A DNA stretch of 64,000 nt, taken from contig LR746277.1 of the NCBI GenBank assembly GCA_902729315.2, positions 2,299,001 through 2,363,000 of the forward strand, written 5' to 3'. The first letter of the stretch is position 1. Every line of letters begins with the position of its first letter. Both the position numbers and the translations under genes were made by a program. This DNA comes from Spirodela intermedia. Lineage: Eukaryota > Streptophyta > Magnoliopsida > Alismatales > Araceae. Positions 49,501 to 61,500 of the stretch are shown here, in pieces. The notes below the pieces were generated by a model, which did not search any database, was not told the DNA's origin, and was given only the letters and a program-made list of their open reading frames with translations.

Positions 49501-52500
49501 TCGGGATGTAAGGCTCTATGTCTAGAACCTTCAGCTATTGATCTGTTATAAATAATAGATCCCTTTCTCGATGTAAATAAGTCTTGAAGGAGTTTTTCCA
49601 TCATATGTTTTTAATAGAAGTTTCATTTTTCCTTTCCACAAGGTCTGTTGTTCTTCAAGAAACGAAGGAACTAGAAGAAATTCAACATGGTATCAGAGCT
49701 AATCCAAGTGTGATTGTTCCTTTCTTATTATCTCTTTTTGTATAAGAGATTTATGCTGCTTCTGTGAGCTGCTTCTGTGAGCCGCTTCTTGAGGACTTGG
49801 AAGATCAACATCGCTCTTTGAGTCCTTCTCAAGGCGATTTTTGATCTTCCTTTAAAGACATACGAGAATTACGTTTTTTTTGCTCAGTAAATAGTTGTTC
49901 CTATTCCGATTTGTTGTTTTTCTATGTCTGGAGGAGAGACCTCAATAGGTGACGTCTCTACCACCATTATGGATGTCAATCATGTATCATCAAGATTGAT
50001 GATTGAACTCCCTACCATGCCTACGGAATCTAAGTTGACTGAATATAATCTCATCCAATGGTTAGAATATATCAGGGAAGTTCTTACTGACAGAGCGATG
50101 CTACACCATCTAGAGGAAACCACACAGATCCAATGTCAAGACAATTTAGAAAATGGCTAGAGGAGGATGCTTTGATAAAGAGATGGATCTTGGGAACAAT
50201 GATTCCCCAAGTCAATAGAAATCTTTTCTTTATGAAAATTGTGAAGGATCTATGGGGAATAGTACACATGAAATATTTGATGAAAAACAATGAGTCACAC
50301 ATATATGAAATGGAGATAAAATCTCAATCAGTTGCTTAAGATTTGAAATCAATGGTGGAGTACACATGAGAACTTAAAAAATCTATGGTAGGAACTTGAT
50401 TATTATCTTGATCTTAAGATTCAAGAACCCAAAGAAATTTCTACATTACGAAATTTCATAGAACGAAGGCAGGTCTTTAAATTTTTGGCTAGTTTGAGTC
50501 TTGTGTTTGATCATATTAGACAACGAATTCTAGGATGTGAAAGGAGACCAGATCTAAATGAGGTGAGATCAATTGTACTGAATGAAAAGAGTCGTAAAAA
50601 CTTGATGCTGTCTACTCAGGAGTCGGGTAATACATTATTTTTAGCCAAACTTGGACAGACCATTAAATCAGCAGAATATTCGAATCATGAATCATCATCT
50701 GTGCAAGGGAAGAACTAGAAAAACAATTATACAGATAATCTTTGGTGCACTTATTGCAGGAAACCTCGTCATACTAGGGAGTGATGTTATAAATTTCATG
50801 GCAAACCATGAAATTCTGAGAATCGAGTGAATCAAGTTCACATGGTGATTGATTCTTCATCAAATCAGAAGTCTGGACAAACAGACCCAAGAAATATTGA
50901 TTCAACTCTATCAAGTGAAGTAGAAAAACTTCGCCTTGAATTAGAGCAACTGAAAGCAATGATAACACAACATTTACAACCATCGATGAGTTATCAAATT
51001 GGTGATTTCCACTCTTCTCTTGGTGTTTGAGCTCCATCCCAAGATATTATTGGATGTTGGGTAATAGATTCAGGAGCAATAGATCATATGACAAATTTGT
51101 CATATCATTTTATTACCTACACCCCATGTTTCAGTGATCGAAAAGTGTCTACTACTGATGGTACACTTCTCACGGTTGGTGGTATTGGAGACCTGACCTT
51201 TGAACTTTTAGAAATCTTCACCCAAGTCCTCCATGTTCCTAAGCTTTTCACCAACCTTATTTCTGTAGAAAGCCTTGTTAAAAACACACATTATCGTACC
51301 TTCTTTGATGAAGATCTTTGTGTTATCCTTGATAAGGTCTAAAAATGGTGGATTGGAGTTGCTAGAGAACGATGACTTTACATCTTGGAGGGACTTAGCC
51401 AAACCTGTCTTGTGGAAGCAGATCCATCTCTAGAACATCACAATGATTTGAGTCACATTTAGCACCTTCATTAAAGATTAGGTCATCATTCTTTTGCTAC
51501 TATGAAGAGTTTTCTTCCTTCTTTGTTTCAAAAAGTGTCTGAAAAAACACTTAAGTGTGATGTATGTGAACTGTCCAAATATACTCGTGTTTCCTTTTTT
51601 ATAAAAAATGAAAGAAATAAGATCTCTTTATCTTGCATTCATAGTGATGTTTGGGGACCGTCCCAATGTAAATCTACTAGGTAAAAAATGGTTTGTTACC
51701 TTTGTGGATGACTGCACCGATTGCATGTGGGTCTTTCTTCTTAAACAGAAATCTGAAGTTTCAGTTGTGTTGAAACATTTCTGTGCAATGATCAAAACTT
51801 AATTTGATAATCCTATTGAGAAATTTAGGTCAAATAATGTTAAGGAATACTTTAGCAATGATCTGAATTCCTTTTTTCAGGTTGAGGGTATTATACACGA
51901 GTCTTCATGTGTTTACATTCCTTAGAAAAACGGATTGGCAGAAAGAAAAAATCGACACCTCTTAGAGGTTACATGTTCACTCTTGTTTCAGGTGAGTGCA
52001 CCCAAAGTTTTTTGGGGTAAAGCTCTCTTAACAGCAACATCTCTAAAAAATCATTTTCCCACTAGAACCTTGGATTTCCAAAGTCCTATGGAGAAGTTAG
52101 CTTCTTTTTTCCCTCTTAATCATCTTCAAATCTCATTAGAGCCTCACATATTCGGATGTGTCTCATTCATTTATAATCATAATTCAGCTAAAGGTAAATT
52201 AGATCCAAGATCCCTCAAATGCATGTTTGTTGGATATTCAACTACTCAAAAAGGGTATTGTTGTTATCATCCACTAATTCAAAAATTATTTACAACTATG
52301 GATGTTACTTTTTATGAATCTATTTTTTATTTCCAAAAAATCTCTCAAGACACATCTTTGCCATTTCCACCTTTACTTGATGTTTCCTCAAAAAGAGTTT
52401 CTTCTCCTCCAGGTCAAATTATTCTACCAATTTATCTGACCAAAGTTCATCTCTTCCTGATCCACTTCCTGAAAACTCAGATTTGGTCAGGTTTATTTTA

Positions 52501-55500
52501 GGACACAAGTACCTCCAAATTCTGGATCCCTAGTGGAAATACTACCAGTCCCCAATCCAATGACCTTATTGCCCTCAAGAAACCTCCATGGGCTTGTACA
52601 AAATACTCATTATATCTTTCAGCAAACTTTATTTCCTATCATAAACTTTCTCCATCTTATAGAACTCCTTGCTACCTTAGATAATATTATCATTCCAATT
52701 TGTATTTCAGAAGCTCTTTCTAAGAAAGAGTAGAAACAAGCCATGAATGATGAGATGCATATTCTTGAGAGAAACAATACATGGGAGCTTGTACCTCTCC
52801 CTAAGAATAAACAGACAGTTAACAGTAAATGGATTTATTCTATCAATGTTAATGCTGATGAATCAGTTGAAAGGTACAAGACCAGGCTCGTAGCTAAAAG
52901 ATATACACAAGTTTATCAAATTGACTACCATGAAATTTTTTCTCCTGTGGCAAAAATGAACACAATCAAAATTATTTTGTCATTAACTGTTATTTTTAGT
53001 TGAAATATCCAACAATATGATGTGAAGAATGTTTTTCTTCATGAGAATCTTACTGATGAAGTATATATGTATTATCCACCTGGTTATGGAGGACATTTAT
53101 CATCTTTCTTGAATCTCATGACTTGGAGAGATAAAGAACAAAATGTGGTAGTATGGTCAAGTGGAAATGCTGAATTTCGAACAATGCCTCATGGTCAAGT
53201 GGTCTGTATGAATGATTTTTTGTTGAAGATCATCTTAAAGGACTTGAAGATTAAGTGGATGGCCCCACGAGACTTTATTGTGACAGCAAATCTGCAATTA
53301 GCATAGCTCACAGCATAGTACAACATGATTGAACAAAAATCATCAGATACTTCATCAAGAAAAAGTTGGAGAGTGGATTTATTTGTACACCTTTTGTATT
53401 TTGAAGTTTTGTATTCAAGTTGGGAATGGAGAATGTCTGTTCACCAGCTTGGGGGGGGGGGGAGTGGGAGAAAGAAACATATGGTTAAGACTTTGGTTCT
53501 TAGTTGGACCATTTCCTAGTTGTTAGGTAGTTTCCTTGTTTTTGTTGTCCTGATAATTATGTACAACACGTATCTATAATGTGAATATGAGTTGAGTTTT
53601 TCCTCTGTATATCCTCCTATTGTTTGCTCCACTGTTAATGAGTATTACAGATTACACTTGTTAGAAAAATATTCCTCATTATGGCTGTTTGTGGCTGATT
53701 GCATTGTCCAAGAGACCTGAGATTCAAGTTCTGTCATACCATGTTATACTTTATGGGTAAGAAATGTAAAATTCCAGCATAGTCATTTTTCTAACTGATC
53801 TGATATCCGAATTCAGTGCTGCTTGATAGATATTCCTTTAGCTTATATCCTTGTCCAGTCACAGATCCCTCCATCGAAACTTTCATTCAATTTTCCCCCA
53901 ACAGCTATACCTGTTCCTGGTTTTCCCCTCATTCTCTTCCTAAGTCCCTTGATTTGTTTTTATTGCGCTTGAAGAAAATACTCTCTACTGAATTTGGTGA
54001 ACAAATAACTTTCATGTATTGCCCGAACATATGACATGAATGGAGAACCTAATTCCCTATTGTGGAGTTTTTTCTCACAAGTAATTGGGGAAACTATCTG
54101 ACCTTCATGGAGAACCATCTCAAGCTTCAACTTTCCCTTGATCCCCTGCACTAAACCAAGGAAATTCTTCATCTTTTGTGGAATTTGGATTTTTTTTCTT
54201 GTAATATTTAGGTGTTTAGAAAACACAGCCTTTGTTTTACTTGGCTCTTTCTGTTTTTGTCATATGTTTCTGGAAGAACCTTTATCAGAACTCTTTAATG
54301 TTGGAATTGGATATTCGTGTTATAACTATGACTTTTACCCTATGCATGAGTCAGGAAACTAAAAGTCCTCTTTGTGAGGGTTAGACACCTTTGGTACAAG
54401 CACCTCCACATAGACATGTTTCTTATCAAACAATTATAGTTATTTATCCTTATTTGAAACCCAGCTCGATTCGTATTTTTTTTGGTAAAATAAATCTTTC
54501 AATTTTAAATGACATCTCCCCTTAGACGGATATAATTTTAATATTCGTGTTTTTGTTAGATGTTTTTGCTCGTTAGCTGAATTCTCTTTTTTATTTCGTT
54601 TTGTCATTTATCTATTGTTCTTATCAACCAGACGCTTGCAGGTGGTGGAGGCTAAACAAGATTTCCTACCAATTTTGTTACTCACGGCAGATCGCCCTCC
54701 AGAACTGCATGATACTGGAGCAAATCAAGCCATCAACCAAGTATTTTCTTTGTTATTTGAATAAGAGTTGCCTCGTATCTTTTGCTTACTCTAGTCAAGT
54801 GTTCAAGAGTATTTTATATTGCGGTGATTTATCTTTAGTGAGTTGTCCTTTTGTTTGCCCAAGGCGTATGAGTTCAGAAAAGGATAACTGTAGCTCGAGT
54901 GTTATGTTCAGGCGTATCTTTTGCTTTCGATTTATGTGGGTTTCATCGGTCAACTGAATACTCAATATTTCAAGGGATTCTCATGTAGCTCGAGTGTTAT
55001 GTTCAACCTTACACCTATGTGTATTTTGAGTCAATAATTTTATTGTCTTTCTATTTAAGAAGATATGAAGGATCATGTGTGTTTAGTCGTATTTTTCTAC
55101 GGCGAGAATCAAATGATCTATCCCCTTTTTTCAAAATGAGATGAGTATGTGCCTTCATGTATGTTACCATTTAACATTAAGGATAGTGCGTGGCACTGAA
55201 ATCTAGATAAGACTCTATAAAATTAATATCATAGGCTTTATTCATGAAGTATACATGGAAACCTGAAGGCAATGTCTCCAAGTAGTTAAGCTAAGAGTGC
55301 ATATCCCTACCATTTTTTTTAGTTGATCAGAAAATAGTTTTAAAGAAACTTTCTGGATTTTTCCTTGTTTAAAGCTGAATGGAGTCCCGTTTGAATAATA
55401 CAAACAGAAACTCCAGTTGAGTTCAGTTGGTTGGGTCTTGTCCTCGGCATTTGTGTAAAATGCAATTTGTAACTGTCTTGGGGATATTAATGTAGATTGA

Positions 55501-58500
55501 AAATTAGGTGGGGACTTCAAAAAAATTGCTCACTTGAAAACACTAGTCTACAACAAAATCAGATGTCTTGGTGAATATTGGCCGGCCCTACGGACTTTGG
55601 GGACTAAGAGAATAAAACAAATCAAGATCTCTGTATTGTTATCTTTATGAGTGTTCCGCTTCTTCTTTTTCTGCCTATTGAATTTTTTTTTATGCTGATA
55701 ATTTTTCAATTTTTATAATGACTTGGCGTTTAGCAAACTTTGAATGATATAATGTCGATATCCTTCACAAACTAACAGTGCATGTCCCTTCATTAAAATG
55801 ATAGAGAGATGTCTCAAATTGTTTTTGCAAGGTTAATCACTTTGGTGAGTTTGTGAAACATTCGTTCAGTCTTCCTCCACCAACTGATGACATTCCTGCA
55901 AGAATGGTTCTCACAACAATTGACTCTGCGGTGTACATTGCAACTCATCCAGCTCAGGGCCCTGTCCATATTAATTGTCCCTTTAGAGAACCACTGGAAA
56001 ATTATCCAAGGGAGTGGACAGTGAAGTGCCTGAAAGGATTAGATAATTGGATGTCAAATCACATACCTTTTTCTAAGTACTACAATATCCAAAACTTTTC
56101 TGTTTGTGGTCAGATCAACGAGGTTCTTAGAATTGTTCAAGATGCTGAAAGGGGTATTCTAATTATTGGTGGTCTTCACTCGGACGATGAAATTTGGGCA
56201 GCCCTCCTATTAGCTAAACAACTTCTCTGGCCAGTGGTAACTGATATACTATCAGGGCTACGGCTGCGGAAACTTCATGGTGCATTCTCTGACATGGATA
56301 ACCTACTGTTTGTAGATCATTTAGATCATGTGCTTGTATCAGATTCGGCTAGGATCTGGGTGGAGCCAGATGCTGTTCTACAGGTACTCCAAAAACTTGC
56401 TTGGCATTTACAGTACAGAGATAATTAATTGAAATTTATATTTCAAAATAAATCATACTAGAAATTTGACGATGCCCGTTTATTCCTTCTCATTGCGCTT
56501 CTGTATGGTAGAGATCTACATTAAATACTGTTGCTTTAACATCTTGTATAGACAAAAATGCATGGTTGAGATTGGGGGAGATATGGTGTAGTTTGTTTTG
56601 GTGAAAGAGTATAAAAGTCTTGTGAAAATTTTTCTTTATGTTTGGATTTGGAAAATTCATTCTTGTGAACAGTCTCGTAGATATATAACATTAGTTTTTG
56701 GAGAATCATGCATTTATATGCGTTCATCCCTCAAGACTGTTAGAAACATAGTAGGATGCATCTATTGGACCAAATAAGACAGTAATCATGTAGCTGATTT
56801 TGAAATAAAATACCTTTTAGGATATGGCTCAAGTCAGAGGCACTATCCAGCAAGTCACTCTTCACTTTTCTCCTCTACGAACACCGAATTATCCCACTAA
56901 AGGAGGACCCTTTCAACGTTGCATATTAGCCATGACTTTAAGTTCAGCAAGCACAGAAAAGGCTACTCCCAAGAGACCTGTTTTGGCGAGGTCCAATGAT
57001 GAACCACCTGGAAGTCTGAGGACTGTGTACAGGGACGGGTCTCCTTATTTTGAAGGCGATTCTCTGCGTTTTGAGGGTATATTTGGGTTAGAAGACAGCT
57101 CTGCAAAACCCAAAACTAAAAAAATAACGCAGACCACTCTTGAGTACAAACAGGAAAAGGAGGAATAAGATCTCCTGTGGGAGTTATTATCGAGAATAAG
57201 TATAAAAAGAAAATCGAAATTAGACACGTAGTTATCTTTCCAGGTGATATCCTGACGGGTTGTTGAAGAGTGGTCCAAAAACTTATGAATCTTCCATCTT
57301 TGACATGAAGAAAATCATGAGGTGAATTTACTACTGTGTTGTATTGACTGTATTTCTGAAGGCATAGATCGATACTTTCAACTGGAATTTCACACAAATA
57401 TTTTTTCATGCTTGTTGTAGATATAATGCGAATTATTGGCATAAAAGTCAACCCGGAATTAATTCAAAAGATTCTCCACTAAGTTTTGTGCATATGCGGA
57501 ATCAGAAAATGAAAGTCGTTGAAAATTATGACGTCTTGGAGAACAGTCGTGTCAGTTGAAACAGGTTAGGGAAGAAGGTAGAAGAAATGGACTTTCTTGG
57601 GTTGGTTCAGAATTCCGCATGGAGTGAGAGTGAGAGAGTGAAGGTGCGTTATTGACAATATTGAAATAAAAATCAGACAGATGCTAAGTACGATTTTCAG
57701 AATCTTATATGGAGTGATTTAAGAGTTTTTCAGTTTTCCCGTTAACCAGACCATCAATTTTTCTTACATCATTGAAGTTCATGCATAAATTTGCGTTTAT
57801 TTAACAGATTGGAAGCAGAATCACGAGTAAACGTATCTCTCAGTGGTTGGCATTTCACTCTCCACGTTCATACATCTTGGTGGACAAGCATCCGTACCGC
57901 CATGATCATTCACATATTGTTACTCATAGGATACAAAGTACTGTTGCTGAATTTGCTGAGAGTTTGCGTAACAACTATTTTCCTCAGAAAATGAGCAAGT
58001 GGAGCAGATTTCTTGAGATGTTGAACAATACAGTATGAATCTGCGCATTGTTTACCGCGAGCTCTTTCATTTGTTGGAAACTTTGAACACTTGTATTCTG
58101 ATATAGTGATTCAAGAAATGTCTGTCCATCAAAAAATGTTTTGAAATGGTTTAATGATTGCCAATTTCGTAGATATTTACAATTTCATCTATGCTCATCC
58201 TGATACATAATTTCTTGTTAAACATTTAAATATTTAAGCTGAAGATACATTTTGAAGGAAGAATAATTAGAACCATTTCACTGTTTGGACCTGTTACAGA
58301 AGCAATGAAGAAGAACGGTTATATGGTCGAGAATGAGTGTATATATGTGTTTGAAACAGTGAGCAGTCCAAATGAAATACATGGTGTTAGATTGAGAATG
58401 GCGAGTTCTGTCTCACGAAATGTCTTCCCTTCTTTTTCGTTGTCATGAAGCCAGTGCTATATTTCTTATTTTTCCACGGTTCTAACTCAGAGCATATATG

Positions 58501-61500
58501 CTCAATTTTTGTTATCCCGTTGAATCTTACTCTTTTACTAAATTTTTGTTGATATTTAACCCCTATAAACGATTAGATCACGTACATCTTTTGGAGTGTC
58601 TTTGTATGTTATTTAGGTTTAGGAAATCCGTTATACACTATTGTCCCAAAACACAAACTTTCTTCTCATCAAAACTGTTGTAAGATCTGTTCTAGATGGA
58701 AGAAGCTCAGGAAAAGGTCGTAGTCTTATATCAATATTCAATAATCATTATCTACCTTAAAAGTTAAATCGTTTTTCATTCAATAATGTTTTTCCTTCAC
58801 CACATTTGTGAGTGGATGCGTTGAGTGAATGGCATCAGTTTCGAAGGACAGGGTAGCACTATCATTAATTTTCGATAATTTTTTCCCATTGTCTTTTAGA
58901 AGTAAAGGATTTCGTTGCCATGATTCATTTCGAGAAATTGTTGTGCACCGGAAATTGCAGCGCATGATATGGCTATTTTTTTCTATATTTTAATCTTTCT
59001 TTGTATATTTCTTGTTTATTTCATGGGAAATAGTTGTCTTTCCCTCTTTACGCTTAAAGGATATGGAAGAAGAAGATTTTCATTCAACAGCTTCAAAATC
59101 GGGGTCCCCATCCACATTGTAGGGAGAGAGAGAGAGAGAGATGAAAGTATTTCGCCTATCAATATGGACTATGGGCTGGATTGTTCAGTTCAATTAACTT
59201 CACACACTTAGCAATTCTCTTTTTTTAAGATACGCTCTTTTTTTAAGTGGAATTTAGGTATTTACTATGTCGTTTTTAGAACTCAGAAGGATTGGTGCCT
59301 CTATCCTTTTAGCTCTATCTTTGTGTTCTTTATCATTATAAGTGCTCCTCGATAAAAGAAAGGCATTTTAATTTTTTAGTGATTAAACAATAATGTAACA
59401 GGTTGCAAGGGAAATTTCATTTCAAATCTCTGCTGAGTACTCTTTAACTGAGCCACATGTTGCTCATGGCATTGCTGAATCACTTCGAGACAACGCTGCT
59501 TTATTTATTGGAAACAGCATGGCCGTTAGGGACACAGATATGTTTGCAAGAGGTTGGGTGGGACCTAGCTCTTCAACCTTGCACCAATTCTTATGTGATG
59601 GGTTACCTTTGCAAGGCATACGTGTGGCTGGGAATAGAGGGGCAAGCGGCATTGATGGCCTACTTAGTGCGGCAGTTGGTTTTGCTGTTGGGTGCAATAA
59701 GAGAGTAAGAAAGTTGAATTTATGCAGATTAGTGCTCCTCGTGGTTAAATTCACTTTAATTTTGACTTTCTATTGACATGCAATCCTGATAATTCAGAAT
59801 TCCGGTGCTAAAACATGCATTTTTTTTCTTAGTTATGTATGGTATCATTTATTGCTGCCTGTGCAAGTTTTTTTATCCACGTCACCTTCTCTATGTAAGA
59901 GTTGATTACATAGTACTCATATTACCTAAAATTACTTGTAGTATTAGTGAGAAAAAGTGTACGCTCATTTTCCGTCTTTTGCATCCACTCCTGAGAGTCT
60001 TTCTTATCTTAAATGGAATCCACTTCTTTGAAAGTATGTTATATGATATCTTCACTTTGATTGCCTTAGGAGGAAATATATGCCAATCCGATTAAGCAGA
60101 GGCAAATGTACAAATGGTAGAAAAGCATTAGTCAATGACAATCCAATTGGTGTTAGATTATGTAGTTTGACAATCCAGATTGTGTACGCGTAGAAAGTAT
60201 TTTTAATGAAAGGAGAGAGGTTTAGGGAGACATTGTTACTCGGAAATCAAATTATGGGCTTTTATTTTGAGAATTGGTATTAATGTCATTAGGATTTTGA
60301 ATTATGACGTTTTGAATAAGCTTTTGGAAAACTAACCATGAGTGATTTCTAGTACCAAAATACTAAGATTAAGAGGTTCAAAACTAGACCATGCCTGTAG
60401 TTGCGCTTGTGAGTAGTGATGAATTACCTGGAAGATAAGAAATATATGCCAAGTTGAGTCAGAACACCCTTCACGTTTCAAGATTTGCAGTATATTTGAT
60501 TTATATGTTGAAGCCATGTATATACGCTTTTGTAGGTGAGTGTTAAGTTAAATATGCAGTCATATTTTACTTACTCCCAAGTACGGTTGAGTTTAATAAC
60601 TTGATTTTTATTACAATATTCGAACTTCAGGTTTTGTTCATGAGTTGTGCCCCAGCCAGTGCTTCCACATGGCAGAACGTAGACAGTCTGGGAGAATATG
60701 AATGAGCTTGTTACAATAACCGTATGCTAGAAGAGACAACGGACAAGATTTAACCTTTATTTTTATGTACTTTTGTGGTTAATACATTCCTAATTGCTTT
60801 TTTTAAGTTACTAGATGGATTGTAAGAGGCTTGTAAAACGCATGTGATTTGCCTTAATGATGAATTTAGATTAGTTGTATGCTGATATGAAAGTAAATCG
60901 CATGAATTTACCTTTGTTTACGATTGCTTAAACTCTTTTCAATAAAAATTAAAGTTGTATGAACGAACACATGGTTGTGGTCATTTGCAGTTAATTTTTT
61001 TTTGTTTCTTATATTTCGGCATAAAGTTTCTATTTTTCAGGCATTTTGATTTATTTATTTATTTTCCTTGGAAGTATTCTAAAACCCTTACATTTGTTAT
61101 GATAGATTTACTTTAAAAGTGATAAAAATATTTACCATGGTTCACTCATTCATTTGGTATGTCTGCAGGTTCTTTGTATGGTTGGCGATGTATCATTCCT
61201 TCATGATACTAATGGATTGGCTATTCTAAATCAGAGGTAGGGCCATGATTCACTTTGATCTATCATCCAGTGGATTATTTTCTTTCCATGCTTAATGGAT
61301 TAGTTGGATTTTTCTAACAAAATTCCTTCATTCTATGGAGGATTCAGCGGAGGCCTATGACAATACTCGTGATAAACAACCATGGTGGTGCGATTTTTAG
61401 TCTATTGCCTCTTGAAGAGACGACGGACTTAGATACATTACACAAATACTTTTATACGTCACATGATATTTCAGTTAAAAAGTTATGTGAAGCGCACAGG

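Larger units (their letters stand above)
48286..53643 (+). mobile_element. Composite Ty1/copia retrotransposon in PHYLLO intron 10
   Basis: The outer element has LTRs of about 145 bases at 48286-48430 and 53493-53638. A tRNA-Met-type primer site follows the 5' LTR at 48436-48448, and a polypurine tract of G's precedes the 3' LTR near 53450-53465. A possible degenerate target duplication, GAGT, flanks it (48282-48285 and 53640-53643). A gag fragment lies at about 48543-49408. A second copia element begins inside it at 49409 with its own LTR and primer site, then gag, zinc knuckle, protease, integrase and part of reverse transcriptase to about 53095. RNase H follows with no intervening RT catalytic core. 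All frames carry many stops and frameshifts, so the element is dead. It lies in the same orientation as PHYLLO and is removed with the intron. Confidence 0.88.
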
